Assembly (NCBI RefSeq): GCF_003955665.1 | Contig: NZ_RXHU01000049.1 | Coordinates: 1-64,000 of the forward strand | Reading direction: 5' to 3' | Length of the DNA: 64,000 bases | Source of the DNA: Paenibacillus whitsoniae | GTDB taxonomy: Bacteria > Bacillota > Bacilli > Paenibacillales > NBRC-103111 | In this document: in pieces, positions 10,901-19,150 of the stretch | Numbering within the stretch: the first letter of the stretch is position 1 | Layout of the letters: each line of letters opens with the position of its first letter | Position numbers and translations under genes: made by a program | Notes under the pieces: generated by a model | Databases searched by the model: none | The model's input: only the letters and a program-made list of their open reading frames with translations | Told to the model about the DNA's origin: nothing

Positions 10901-11470
10901 GGCCAGCAGGGTCAAATAATCCTCGCCGTCCAAGTACTGCCGGGCAAGCTCCGCTTCAAACTGCCGGTAAATGAGCTGAATATCGTGCATTTTGCTGCGC
11001 AGCAGACCGCTTTCGCGAGCTGACGCCGCACGCCCGCTTTCATGCTTAGCCAAGTACTCAGCGCTGACGCAGTACCGCTTCATTTCCGTAAACAGTTGGT
11101 TCAACCTGTCGACAAAGCCCATTTGCTCGGCGGAATGACCGAATAAGCGCAGCTCGTCCTTATATTTATGTAAAATGCTGGTCAACAGCAGTTTCTTGCC
11201 GGTATCGTCAATCGGCAGGCGCGCTGTGCCGCCTTCTTCTTGCATCACGCGCCATGCCAGCCGGTGAAAGCTCAGCACCTGCGCTCGGATCATGCCGCGA
11301 ATCGCGGGATCGGCCACAAGCGCATGCTCCGCTTGAAACGTCGCTTGCTCCGGCACGAGCAGAATGAGTGGCGCTCCTTCCTGCGACGCAGCCAGCTGAA
11401 GTTTCATCTCCGTCAGGCAGCGTTCACTTTTCCCGCTTCCGGCTCTGCCGATCACAAATCGTATAGACAT
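7895..11470 (-). CDS. addB: Helicase-exonuclease AddAB subunit AddB
   Basis: Chi-recognising and nuclease subunit of AddAB, 1191 residues, the usual size. It opens with Walker A GRAGSGKS (residues 8-15). The C-terminal nuclease domain shows VIDYKSSQ. Four cysteines of the Fe-S cluster are recognisable: one in YVACPFSHF and three in the late CTFCDYASIC motif, an arrangement established for B. subtilis AddB. ATG at 11468-11470 follows GAGGAGG. It is the first gene of the repair operon; addA overlaps its end by 23 bases. Confidence 0.97.
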   Translation of the reverse strand: MSIRFVIGRAGSGKSERCLTEMKLQLAASQEGAPLILLVPEQATFQAEHALVADPAIRGMIRAQVLSFHRLAWRVMQEEGGTARLPIDDTGKKLLLTSILHKYKDELRLFGHSAEQMGFVDRLNQLFTEMKRYCVSAEYLAKHESGRAASARESGLLRSKMHDIQLIYRQFEAELARQYLDGEDYLTLLAEQVPASSYLRSAEVWIDGFHGFTPQEFQVLGALFAASKQVTITLCLDRELQAGDAPDELDLFHGTAKTMVRLQELIHQLGLDAPEVIVLEPEVSPRYESAPALAYLERQFDRRIGGRAAKYKGRDGEKLSDQLVIREAVHRRAEVEGAVRDMLRLVREHGVRWREMAVMVRNMEGYQDLLDMVLTDQGIPHFFDQKRSVLHHPLVEFIRSALEVVMHNWHYDAVFRCIKTDFLLPLEAKDHRADMDKLENYVLAFGIQGYRWTDNKPWTYSLRANLEQEEQSQPSDHEAQQAIHRSRNWVAQPLQAFAKRLGQARTVKQRVEAVYELLVDVNAPDKLEIWGQEATEAGHPEKAREHSQMWGSIMDMFDQLVETMGEDEVSAELFNSLIETGMESMKLGLVPPSMDQLLIGSMDRTRSSGIRYAYILGVNDGVIPAQMEEKGVLTEAERETLLASGLPMADGSRRKLLDEQFIIYTSLTVPGRRLWLSYPLADEEGKSLLPSELIKQMRTLFPGTEAPLLLAEPSPELPLEEQAEYLSHPVPAIAYLGTRLKHWMLGGKLPDLWWEAYNWYADHPVWRPQLHTLIQALHYTNAEKRLSASTSKLLYGQHLRASVSRMEKYVACPFSHFVSHGLRLQDRHVYRLEAPDIGQLFHAALNRFVQGLQQDQLEWGELSAEACMERSAAVVDELTPRLQSEILLSSSRYGYIARKLKQVVGKAVVMLGQHAKHGKFAPLGLEIDFGPGKTLPPLTFQLENGCTMEIIGRIDRVDRAEGEQGVLLRVIDYKSSQTALQLSEVYYGLSLQMLTYLDVILTHAKTWLGVQAKPAGVLYFHVHNPMLQRKNALYSDEVEKELFKRYKMKGLVTADAEVAGLMDDELTVQAGHSRLIPVALKKDGSFYSTSSVATEEQWDTLRQYVRGQVKRIGTDITDGHVEIAPFRLGKKTACTFCDYASICQIDPLFEGNDIQVLRQPSKDQLWADMASRSGHSAWQEGGLPDESSSRA

Positions 11471-11556
11471 ACAGCGCCTCCTCTATCCTCGCATCAACCG
11501 TGATGCACGCTTGCCATCTACGGTTATCTTCAGCACCCCTGATATCGATTCTACCA

Positions 11557-11590
11557 TTCTATCATAATTCATAACGGAACTAAGTGTGGT
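11557..11590 (-). promoter_or_regulatory. Candidate promoter of addB operon (weak)
   Basis: On the minus strand TTAGTT and TAGAAT are separated by 16 bases in the AT-rich part of the 250-base gap upstream of addB. The -35 matches consensus poorly, so this is only a candidate. The rest of the gap holds the terminator of the neighbouring methyltransferase gene and nothing else recognisable. Confidence 0.3.
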
Positions 11591-11646
11591 AGATGATGGG
11601 GAAATCCCAAAAATAGGAACATATATTCTATTCTATCATTGCAGCG

Positions 11647-11678
11647 AAAAAAAGCAAAGCTCGAAATAAGAGCTTTGC
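11647..11678 (-). terminator. Intrinsic terminator after rRNA methyltransferase gene
   Basis: Perfect 9-base stem GCAAAGCTC / GAGCTTTGC with a 7-base loop, followed on the minus strand by seven T. It lies 44 bases past the methyltransferase stop and separates that gene from the addB operon. Confidence 0.85.
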
Positions 11679-11721
11679 CCGTTCATTGGCAGCCCGCAGC
11701 TGCCGACAACCTTCACGATCA

Positions 11722-13089
11722 CTACGCTTTGCTGCGCACCTCAAAAATCGCAAACTTTAAATAATGCCCCTCATCCACACCCAAAATGCGCGGGTGGTCC
11801 ATCCCGGCTGCGCGGAACTCGACGAGACGCAGGATTTTTCCGGCATCGGTCGCAGCGGCATGAATCGTCTCCAGGAACAATTCCGGATGCATGTGGTAGG
11901 AGCAGCTCGCCGTAACCAGATAGCCGCCTTCATTCACGAGCTTCATGCCGTGCAAATTAATATCTTTATAGCCGCGGCAGGCGCCTTCGACGGCGCTTCT
12001 TGTCTTGGCGAACGCCGGAGGGTCCAGAATGACGACATCCCACGTCCGGCCGCCAGCAGCGATCGGCTTCGAGGTATCGACTTTCGCGCTGCCCGTGCTG
12101 CCCGCTGCAGCTCGCTGCTTGCGCTCATCCAGCCCTTTGACTTGCGTGCGCAAGTAGTCAAACGCATCCGCGACAACGAACTCGACGCGATCTTCAAAGC
12201 CGTTCAGCCCGACGTTCGTTCTCGCGCTTTCAATCGCATGCTCGGAAATGTCGAGACAGGTGACTTTTTTGGCTCCGAACTTGCACGCATTGAGCGTAAA
12301 ACTCCCCGTATGCGAGAAGCATTCCAACACCGTAGCGCCGTCCCAATACGGAAACGTGACGACTTTGCCGTTGGCATTCACAGGCTGCAAACCGCTGCCT
12401 TCTACCTCTTGCAGTGCAATGCCGCTGCGGTGTCCCCAGCCGGTCATGAGCGGCGCAATCGCGGCGCGATTCTCACGCTGATCGAAGAAATAGCCGGTTT
12501 TCTGCCCCTCTTCAATGTCCACGCGAATGCGCAAACCGTTCTCCAAAATATCGACATGGCGTTCACACGTGCCGTACAACAGGCCTTTCGTCTGCTGCAA
12601 ACCTTCCAACTCACGAACCGGCACATCACTGCGCTCGTAGATACCATCCGGTTTCATAACGGCCGCCAGTGCTTCAACGATACGGTCGCGGCAGCGGTCC
12701 ATGCCAAGCGTAAGGATCTGGACGACGAGCGTCCCCTCAAATTTGTCCACAATCAGCCCTGGAAGGAAATCCGCTTCACCGTACACGAGCCGGTACGATG
12801 CAGCTCCCTTCACGAACCGCTCACGGTGCGCCAAACATTGCGTAAAGCGCTCGATAAAAAAGTCAGTCGTCATTTCCTCCAGCGGGTGATAGGCGACAAC
12901 GCGCACCGTAATTTGCGATGCTTCGTTATAGTAGCCTGTCGCTACATATTTACCGGTGTGCGTATGAACCGCAACTAATTGTCCCGGAGCGATCTCGCCG
13001 TCTACACGCTCAATTTCGCTTTTATACACCCAAGGGTGTCCTTGCTCTAGGCGCGGTTTGCGCTTTTTATGTAAGAATACTGCTGACAT
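11722..13089 (-). CDS. Class I SAM-dependent rRNA methyltransferase (RlmI/COG1092 type)
   Basis: Predicted 23S rRNA cytosine-C5 methyltransferase. The N-terminal PUA-like part carries HKKRKPRLEQGHPWVYKSEI; the catalytic half has the SAM site VLECFSHTGSFTLNA, DAFDYLR and the DPPAFAKTR motif, followed by the Cys-containing SCSYH. Start ATG at 13087-13089 gives 455 residues, about 60 more than E. coli RlmI (396). The excess sits in two Gly/Ser/Ala-rich inserts: one before the SAM site (around GWGHRSG) and one before WDVVILDPP (around AAAGSTGSAK). The family is certain; the exact target base is by analogy only. It is divergent from yqeW and ends in a strong terminator, so it is probably monocistronic. 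Confidence 0.88.
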   Translation of the reverse strand: MSAVFLHKKRKPRLEQGHPWVYKSEIERVDGEIAPGQLVAVHTHTGKYVATGYYNEASQITVRVVAYHPLEEMTTDFFIERFTQCLAHRERFVKGAASYRLVYGEADFLPGLIVDKFEGTLVVQILTLGMDRCRDRIVEALAAVMKPDGIYERSDVPVRELEGLQQTKGLLYGTCERHVDILENGLRIRVDIEEGQKTGYFFDQRENRAAIAPLMTGWGHRSGIALQEVEGSGLQPVNANGKVVTFPYWDGATVLECFSHTGSFTLNACKFGAKKVTCLDISEHAIESARTNVGLNGFEDRVEFVVADAFDYLRTQVKGLDERKQRAAAGSTGSAKVDTSKPIAAGGRTWDVVILDPPAFAKTRSAVEGACRGYKDINLHGMKLVNEGGYLVTASCSYHMHPELFLETIHAAATDAGKILRLVEFRAAGMDHPRILGVDEGHYLKFAIFEVRSKA

Positions 13090-13239
13090 AAGATTTAAGC
13101 CATCCTTTGCGTGAAGGCAGGCAGCCTCCGCCCTGCTAGCCAATCTTCTCAAGACCAGCTTGTCATGCTCGTCTGCCCCATCACATATATTGATGAAAAC
13201 CGAAAAATCCGACACGCCTTTGAAAAGGAGAATCTCGCC

Positions 13240-14274
13240 ATGATGCATGCGATTATTCTGCCTGTGCTCGCAGGCTTAGCTTTGTTCCTGCTTGGCATGA
13301 AGCTGATGGAAAACGCGCTTCAGGCCTGGGCAGGCCCCCGCCTCCAGCTGTGGCTGGAGCGGTTCACCCGAACGCCGGTCCGCGGACTCGCCACCGGCAC
13401 TGTCCTCACCGCGGCGCTGCAAAGCAGCTCCGCCATCACCGTCATCGCCATCGGCCTTGTCGGCGGCGGCGTCTTGACTTTCCCGAGAACGCTCGGCGTC
13501 ATTCTCGGAACAAACATCGGCACGTGCCTCACCACCGAGCTGATCGGGATCAGCCTCGGCGGCATCGGCGTGCCGCTGCTCCTCGCGAGCGCCGGCGTCT
13601 GGCTCGCGAGCTGGATCGCCGGTCCGCTGCCGCCGGCTAGCGGACCCGATCTCCCCGCCGCCAAGCCCGGCGCGGCGGCGGCAATCACCGCAGCCGCCTC
13701 CGCAGGCGGCCGGCCCTGGCTCCGCGGCGTGCGCTATGGCGCGCTCGCGGCCAGCGGGTTTGCTCTCGTGCTGCTCGGCATCGAGATTATGCAAACCATC
13801 GGGCCTGCGCTGCAGTCCCGGGGGCTTTTCGCCTGGTTCGTGCTCCAGGCGCAGTCCAGCCTGCTCTGGGGCATCCTCGCAGGCGCAGCCGTAACGGCGC
13901 TCGTGCACAGCAGCGCCGCCGTCATTGCGATGGCGATGGGCCTCGCCGCCGTAGGGGGCATCCCCGTCGAGCTCGGCGTCGCGATCACGATTGGTGCCAA
14001 TGTCGGCACTTGTGTGACCGCGCTCATCGCCGGGATGAGCTCGACCCGCGCCGGCCGCTACGTCGCGTGGTCCCATATCCTCCTCAACGTCGGAGGAGCG
14101 GTCCTCTTTTACCCGTTCATCCACCAGCTCGTCGCCGTCTCCAGTCTGTGGGCAACGGACGCGTCCTCACAAATCGCGCGGTCGCAAACGATTTTCAACG
14201 TCGTCTGCTCCCTGGTGGCCCTGCCTTTGTGCTACCTCAATACGTGGAAGCGCCTTGAGTTCCGTTCACAATAG
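13240..14274 (+). CDS. yqeW: Na/Pi cotransporter family membrane protein (YqeW-like)
   Basis: Polytopic membrane protein of 344 residues with the two inverted halves typical of Na/Pi-cotransporter II (NptA/PhoU-linked) proteins. The paired QSSSA motifs are present: AALQSSSAITVIAIGL in the first half and VHSSAAVIAMAMGL in the second, each followed by a GxNxGTC(L/V)T motif. Start ATG at 13240 follows AAAAGGAG; ATG 13243 is an alternative. A Pro/Ala-rich linker lies near residue 140. The B. subtilis homologue closes the same conserved gene block after mtaB. The C-terminal PhoU-like domain seen in long family members is absent. The last 38 bases overlap the convergent deoC gene. Substrate is presumed to be phosphate. 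Confidence 0.85.
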   Translation: MMHAIILPVLAGLALFLLGMKLMENALQAWAGPRLQLWLERFTRTPVRGLATGTVLTAALQSSSAITVIAIGLVGGGVLTFPRTLGVILGTNIGTCLTTELIGISLGGIGVPLLLASAGVWLASWIAGPLPPASGPDLPAAKPGAAAAITAAASAGGRPWLRGVRYGALAASGFALVLLGIEIMQTIGPALQSRGLFAWFVLQAQSSLLWGILAGAAVTALVHSSAAVIAMAMGLAAVGGIPVELGVAITIGANVGTCVTALIAGMSSTRAGRYVAWSHILLNVGGAVLFYPFIHQLVAVSSLWATDASSQIARSQTIFNVVCSLVALPLCYLNTWKRLEFRSQ

Positions 14275-14917
14275 CGACGCCGGAGCTTGTGCCTAAGCGC
14301 GTTGCGCCCGCTTCAATCATCGCAATCGCCGTTTGCAGATCACGCACGCCGCCGGACGCTTTGACGCCGATATGGCTCGATACGTTTTGGCGCATCAAAC
14401 GAACGTCTTCCACTGTCGCACCGCCAGGACCGAAGCCTGTCGACGTTTTCACGAAGTGAGCGCCGGCTTCTTCGGAAAGACGGCAAGCCTTCACCTTTTG
14501 CTCTTCGGTCAAAAAGCCCGTTTCCATAATCACTTTCACAATCGCCTGGTCTTTCACCGCTTCGACAACCTGCTGGATATCGGAGCGCACCGCATCATAG
14601 TTGCCTTCCATCAGCAGACCGATCGGCAGCACCGTATCGATCTCGGAGGCGCCGCTTTCCACAGCTTCAGCCGCTTCAAACGCTTTAACCTCGCTAAGGC
14701 TCGCGCCCAGCGGAAAGCCGACAACCGCCGCCACCTTAACCCCCGTCCCTTCCAGCGCCTTCGCTGCCGTTTCTACGAATTGCGAATTCACGCAAACGCT
14801 GAAAAATTGATGCTCCGCCGCTTCCGCGCACAGTTTCAAGATCGCTTCAGTGCTGGCATCAGCTTTCAATAGGGTGTGGTCGATATAGGATGCGATTTCT
14901 TTGGCACTTAATTTCAT
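14237..14917 (-). CDS. deoC: Deoxyribose-phosphate aldolase
   Basis: Class I aldolase converting 2-deoxyribose 5-phosphate to glyceraldehyde 3-phosphate and acetaldehyde in deoxynucleoside catabolism. 226 residues. Start MKLSAKEIASYIDHTLLK is the family N-terminus; the Schiff-base lysine is in HFVKTSTGF (Lys157) and the proton-relay lysine in VKASGG (Lys186). It sits 112 bases downstream of mtaB and is the last gene in this minus-strand run. Its 3' end overlaps yqeW tail-to-tail by 38 bases, leaving no room for a terminator between them. Confidence 0.96.
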   Translation of the reverse strand: MKLSAKEIASYIDHTLLKADASTEAILKLCAEAAEHQFFSVCVNSQFVETAAKALEGTGVKVAAVVGFPLGASLSEVKAFEAAEAVESGASEIDTVLPIGLLMEGNYDAVRSDIQQVVEAVKDQAIVKVIMETGFLTEEQKVKACRLSEEAGAHFVKTSTGFGPGGATVEDVRLMRQNVSSHIGVKASGGVRDLQTAIAMIEAGATRLGTSSGVAIVNGTQGASTY

Positions 14918-14958
14918 GATTGTTAATCTCCCTGTCGTTTTATGGAATAACCGTGAAA

Positions 14959-15003
14959 ACCTCTAGGCCAGCCCTGTCCCGCAGCGACTTCACCTAGAGG
15001 TGC
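14959..15003 (-). repeat. Inverted repeat between mtaB and deoC
   Basis: CCTCTAGG and CCTAGAGG (8 of 8 pairing) flank a loop of roughly 25 bases; on the minus strand the second arm is followed by TTTT. It could be a weak terminator or mRNA-processing hairpin that reduces deoC expression. Confidence 0.4.
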
Positions 15004-15029
15004 ATACCGTCCCAGCGGGACGTCCATTC

Positions 15030-16370
15030 TTACAAATTCACAACAGCCACAGGCGCCATCACGCGAACCAGTTGGCCTTTATTTTCATTGACGCCGGCTT
15101 CCGTCACTTTCACACGGCATACTTCGCCGATCATCTCTTCCGAACCTTCAAAGACGAGCTGCAGATAGTTGTCCGAATAGCCCATGTACAAGCCGCTGTC
15201 CTCCGCGCCTTTATACGCGCGTTCCGGAATGACTTCAAGCACTTGACCAACGAACTTTTGCGCATAAGCGAGCTGCATTTTCTCGGAGAGATCGATCAGC
15301 TCATGCACACGCTGGTTCTTGATCTCTTCGTCGATCTGGTCGTCCATCCGTGCCGCAGGCGTGCCTGTCCGTTTGGAGTAAGGGAAGACGTGCATCTCGG
15401 AGAACTTCATACGCTCCATAAAAGCATAGCCGTTCCGGAACATCTCTTCCGTCTCGCCAGGGAAGCCGACAATAACGTCCGTTGTAATCGCCACGTCTGG
15501 CATAATTTCGTGCAGACGTTCGATTTTACGCGCGAATTCTTCGGTCGTGTATTTTCTGCGCATACGCGCAAGCACCTGGTCGTCACCGGCTTGCAAAGGG
15601 ATATGCAAATGACGGCACATTTTATCCGAAGCTTTCAGCACCTCGATGACTTCGTCCGTAATTTGGCTTGCTTCAATCGAAGAAATCCGAATGCGCTTCA
15701 ACCCCTCCACTTTGTCGAGATCCCAAAGCAGCTTCGCAAGGCTGTAGTCTTCCATATCTTCGCCGTATCCGCCGGTATGAATCCCCGTCAGTACGATTTC
15801 CTGATAGCCTGCGGCTACGAGCTGCTCCGCTTGCGCGATTACGCTTTGCGGTTCACGGCTGCGCATCAGACCGCGCGACCAAGGAATGATGCAGAAGGTG
15901 CAGAAGTTGTTGCAGCCTTCCTGGATTTTAAGAAATGCGCGTGTCCGATCCGCAAAATCCGGCACGTCCAGTTCTTCGAACTGGCGTGTTTTCATAATGT
16001 TGCGCACCGCATTGATCGGTTGGCGATCTTGCTCAAACTGCTTGACGAGCGGAATGATCTTATCCCGGTCCTGTGTCCCGATGACCATATCCACGCCTGG
16101 AATCGCCAAAATTTCGGCTGGCGACGTCTGCGCGTAACAGCCTGTCACCGCAACAATCGCTTCCGGATTACGGCGGATCGCCCGGCGAATCATTTGCCGG
16201 CTCTTCTTGTCGCCTGTATTCGTTACCGTACATGTATTCACAACGTAAACATCCGCGGTCTGCTCAAAATCAACCTGCTCATAGCCCTCGTTCTTAAATA
16301 GCTGCCAGATCGCTTCCGTATCATAAAAATTCACTTTACAACCCAATGTATGAAACGCTACCGTTGCCAT
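15030..16370 (-). CDS. mtaB: tRNA t6A37 methylthiotransferase MtaB
   Basis: Radical-SAM enzyme that converts t6A to ms2t6A at position 37 of ANN-decoding tRNAs. The N-terminal UPF0004 domain has the cluster cysteines Cys11, Cys47 and Cys78. The radical-SAM motif is CNNFCTFC (Cys153, Cys157, Cys160), and a TRAM-like domain ends the protein. 446 residues, standard. The gene starts 5 bases after the rsmE stop, with its SD GGGAGGA inside the rsmE end. The rsmE-mtaB adjacency matches the B. subtilis yqeU-yqeV order. Confidence 0.96.
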   Translation of the reverse strand: MATVAFHTLGCKVNFYDTEAIWQLFKNEGYEQVDFEQTADVYVVNTCTVTNTGDKKSRQMIRRAIRRNPEAIVAVTGCYAQTSPAEILAIPGVDMVIGTQDRDKIIPLVKQFEQDRQPINAVRNIMKTRQFEELDVPDFADRTRAFLKIQEGCNNFCTFCIIPWSRGLMRSREPQSVIAQAEQLVAAGYQEIVLTGIHTGGYGEDMEDYSLAKLLWDLDKVEGLKRIRISSIEASQITDEVIEVLKASDKMCRHLHIPLQAGDDQVLARMRRKYTTEEFARKIERLHEIMPDVAITTDVIVGFPGETEEMFRNGYAFMERMKFSEMHVFPYSKRTGTPAARMDDQIDEEIKNQRVHELIDLSEKMQLAYAQKFVGQVLEVIPERAYKGAEDSGLYMGYSDNYLQLVFEGSEEMIGEVCRVKVTEAGVNENKGQLVRVMAPVAVVNL

Positions 16371-16375
16371 CTTGC

Positions 16376-17149
16376 TTATCCTCCCATTTCTCCGGTTTCA
16401 TAAAGCAGGCAGGTCAGCCCTACCATCGCAGCCGTTTCCGTCCGCAAAATGCGCGCGCCCAGCGACACCGAGCGAAAGCCCGCATCTTCGGCTTGCTGAA
16501 TCTCCTGCTCGGTAAATCCGCCTTCCGGCCCTACCGCGATCAAAACAGACTTGCCGGGAGCTAACCGCCCCGCATCGACCGCCGCCTGAATCGCCGGACG
16601 GAGCTGCTGGCCATCTTCTTTTTCATAGCATATCCAAGCGACGTCCGCTTCCTTCGCTCGCTGCAGCAGTTGTTTCCATGTATAGACGGATTCAATCTGC
16701 GGCACGCGATTTCGGTGCGCCTGCTCCGCGGCTTCTTTGGCGATTTTTTGCCAACGCTCCGTCCGCTTCGCTTCTTTCTTCGCATCGTATTGAACGATCG
16801 TTCGCTCCGATAAAAAAGGAAGAAACCGGGCTGCCCCGATCTCGGTCCCTTTCTGAATAATAAGTTCCATCTTATCGCCTTTGGGCAGGCTCTGGGCGAT
16901 CCATACCTGAACCGCGGCCTCCGCGTTCATCGGCAGCTCTTGCACGACCGTCCCCGTTACGCGCCCTTTGTCCAGCTCCGTAAGCCGCACGAGCACTTCA
17001 CGATCCTGTCCGTTGCTGCAAATGACTTCGTCGCCCTCTTCTGCGCGCATAACCCGCATCAAATGATGGGCGTCATCGCCCTCAATCAACACGGTTAGTC
17101 CGTTCGCAGAAAACTGTTCAGGCGGTAAAAAATAACGCTGCATGTACAA
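16376..17149 (-). CDS. rsmE: 16S rRNA (uracil1498-N3)-methyltransferase RsmE
   Basis: SPOUT-family enzyme that methylates U1498 of 16S rRNA. The N-terminal PUA-like domain includes MQRYFLP. The C-terminal knot motif GPEGGFTEQEI followed by LGARILRTETA is diagnostic. 257 residues from the ATG at 17149; a second ATG two codons on (MQRYF) is the more typical start. It lies in the prmA to deoC run; a 122-base gap separates it from the upstream site-2 protease gene. Confidence 0.95.
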   Translation of the reverse strand: MYMQRYFLPPEQFSANGLTVLIEGDDAHHLMRVMRAEEGDEVICSNGQDREVLVRLTELDKGRVTGTVVQELPMNAEAAVQVWIAQSLPKGDKMELIIQKGTEIGAARFLPFLSERTIVQYDAKKEAKRTERWQKIAKEAAEQAHRNRVPQIESVYTWKQLLQRAKEADVAWICYEKEDGQQLRPAIQAAVDAGRLAPGKSVLIAVGPEGGFTEQEIQQAEDAGFRSVSLGARILRTETAAMVGLTCLLYETGEMGG

Positions 17150-17271
17150 GCCCCTCTATCTGCATTCATATCATTCGTTCAAGTAACGTGCGTTGTAAAA
17201 CGTCCACTCACCATCATACTCTGTTTATCTCAGAAAAGCTATATGGGATTGGGTGGATGACGAATTTTTCA

Positions 17272-17943
17272 CTACATCCCGAGCATAAAAGCAATGGGTT
17301 TCGCAAACCAGCGAACGATGTCATTCCCTAAACTTAAATATGGATCCAGGGTGACCTGTCGAAGCGGTCTAATAAATACGACCAGAAGGAAAATAACCGA
17401 AGCCCATTGTTCAAACTTTTGCAGTCCCTCCGAATACTTCAGATCGACTAAATCTTGAATAATCCGGTAGCCGTCAAGCGGCGGAATCGGGATTAGGTTG
17501 AACAAGAACAAGGTAAGGTTGATGCTCAGCATCAGACTCAGAAAAATCTGGATCGCATCGCCGCTTCCCGTGGACAGCCCGTCAAACCAGCCGTTCTTAT
17601 GAAATAACGCCAATATAAACATCGAAATAAAAGCAAGAATCAAGTTGCTAATCGGTCCCGCAGCCGTTACGATAATCCCGTACAGACGCGGCTTTTTGAA
17701 ATTCCCCCGGTTCACCGGCACCGGCTTCGCCCAGCCAAACCCCGCGAGCAGCAGCATAATCGTCCCGAATAGATCCAGGTGAACCATCGGGTTCAGTGAA
17801 ACCCGGCCGAAATGCTGGGCCGTCGGATCCCCCAGCTTGTACGCGCTGTATGCATGCGCAAATTCATGCACTGTAAATGAAAGGACTAGCACTAAAATCA
17901 CAAACGGCAGCGTATTCCAATCGTAAAACAGTAAGCCTCCCAT
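17272..17943 (-). CDS. Site-2 protease family (M50) membrane metalloprotease
   Basis: Small intramembrane zinc protease of 223 residues. The HExxH motif is HEFAH (His26, Glu27, His30) in the first hydrophobic segment; the distal zinc ligand motif is PIPPLDGYR around residue 150. Hydrophobic stretches predict about six membrane segments, and no PDZ domain is present. This is the YwhC/rhomboid-like small S2P subgroup, not the RseP/SpoIVFB type. Its substrate cannot be read from sequence. It lies 11 bases after prmA, an insertion relative to the B. subtilis prmA-rsmE order. Confidence 0.88.
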   Translation of the reverse strand: MGGLLFYDWNTLPFVILVLVLSFTVHEFAHAYSAYKLGDPTAQHFGRVSLNPMVHLDLFGTIMLLLAGFGWAKPVPVNRGNFKKPRLYGIIVTAAGPISNLILAFISMFILALFHKNGWFDGLSTGSGDAIQIFLSLMLSINLTLFLFNLIPIPPLDGYRIIQDLVDLKYSEGLQKFEQWASVIFLLVVFIRPLRQVTLDPYLSLGNDIVRWFAKPIAFMLGM

Positions 17944-17954
17944 GTGCGAACCAC

Positions 17955-18929
17955 CTACATCTTTCTGGCTACAATCACGACCCAGTTGTTCTCATAGTTT
18001 TTCTCTACAATCGTAAACTGAGCGGCGACAAGCGCTTTTTCTACTAGCTCTTCTTTTTCCGTAATAATGCCTGACGTGATGTAGTAGCCGCCTCGCTCCA
18101 GCACCTCATACACATCGGAGACGAAGGTAACGATCACTTCCGCCAAAATATTCGCCACAACCAGCTGCACCGGAATCGTCACGCCAAGCTGAGAAGCGCT
18201 TTCCGTCTCGCTCTCTTTCAATACGCCGAGCAGATCGCTTTGTTTCACCGTGATGAGGTCTTGCAGATGGTTCTGTGCCGTATTCTCATTCGCACTGTCC
18301 ACGGCAACCGGATCGAGATCGACCGCCAACACGTGCTTCGCGCCAAGCTTCGCCGCCGCAATCGCCAAAATACCGGAGCCCGTGCCGACATCAATGACGT
18401 CATCGCCGGGCTTCAATACTTTTTCCAGCGTCCGCAGACAAAGCGCCGTCGTCGCGTGCGTCCCTGTGCCAAACGCCATGCCGGGGTCAAGCTCCAGAAT
18501 CAGCTCTCCTTCGGAAGCCTCATACGCCTCCCACGTTGGCTTAATTGTCAAACGGTCGGTAATGCGGAACGGTTTAAAATACGCCTTCCACGCGTGCGCC
18601 CAATCTTCATCGTCCACTTCTACAACCGCATAAGTTGGATCTCCCGTATCGATGTCGAACGTGCTGAGCTCAGCGACGGATGCCTTCAAACTCTCAAGAA
18701 TCGGCTCCATCTCTGTCCCTTGATAAAAGTACGCTTTAATGACGGCCCGGCCTTCCGGAATATCGTTCAGCGGCGATTCGTACAACTGCCCATAGGACGT
18801 GTCCCGCTCTTTATTTAAGGTGCCGGACTCTTCGATGGAGACGCCTCCGGCTCCCAGCTCGTGTACAAAATTCGTAATCATTTCAATCGCTTCTTCTGTC
18901 GTATGTACGGTTAATTCCTGCCAAAGCAT
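17955..18929 (-). CDS. prmA: Ribosomal protein L11 methyltransferase
   Basis: Trimethylates ribosomal protein L11. Start ATG at 18927-18929 (MLWQELTVHTTEEA) has AAGGAG 8 bases upstream and gives 324 residues. The N-terminal substrate-recognition domain is followed by the SAM site VIDVGTGSGILAIAAAKLGA and the NILAEVI motif that replaces NPPY in this family. First gene of the prmA-S2P-rsmE-mtaB-deoC run, with a candidate promoter at 19000-19028. Confidence 0.95.
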   Translation of the reverse strand: MLWQELTVHTTEEAIEMITNFVHELGAGGVSIEESGTLNKERDTSYGQLYESPLNDIPEGRAVIKAYFYQGTEMEPILESLKASVAELSTFDIDTGDPTYAVVEVDDEDWAHAWKAYFKPFRITDRLTIKPTWEAYEASEGELILELDPGMAFGTGTHATTALCLRTLEKVLKPGDDVIDVGTGSGILAIAAAKLGAKHVLAVDLDPVAVDSANENTAQNHLQDLITVKQSDLLGVLKESETESASQLGVTIPVQLVVANILAEVIVTFVSDVYEVLERGGYYITSGIITEKEELVEKALVAAQFTIVEKNYENNWVVIVARKM

Positions 18930-18999
18930 ATGTACAGCTCCTTCTATAAATAATCGCCTGTGAAGCTTTGACCGAAACGGGCCTATTTTCACAAAAACC

Positions 19000-19028
19000 A
19001 TTGTACTACACTTCGGTCATCGGGTAAA
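19000..19028 (-). promoter_or_regulatory. Candidate sigma-A promoter of prmA operon
   Basis: On the minus strand TTTACC (19023-19028) and TACAAT (19000-19005) are spaced 17 bases apart, leaving a leader of about 65 bases to prmA. Confidence 0.5.
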
Positions 19029-19150
19029 ATAAAGGAGACATGTAAGCGTTTTATTTTTCCTGAAATACCTAAATCTTTTCTAAAACTTTTTTGCTACGAT
19101 TCACGTATAGAGTTTATCCATTTCCCCCAAGAGAGAACGGTGACACACGT

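Noticed and set aside
11764-12978. Plus-strand open frame (404 codons) opposite the rRNA methyltransferase
   Set aside because: Antisense shadow; the minus strand carries clear SAM and PUA motifs.
15000-16301. Plus-strand open frame (433 codons) opposite mtaB
   Set aside because: Antisense shadow of mtaB, without SD or recognisable motifs.
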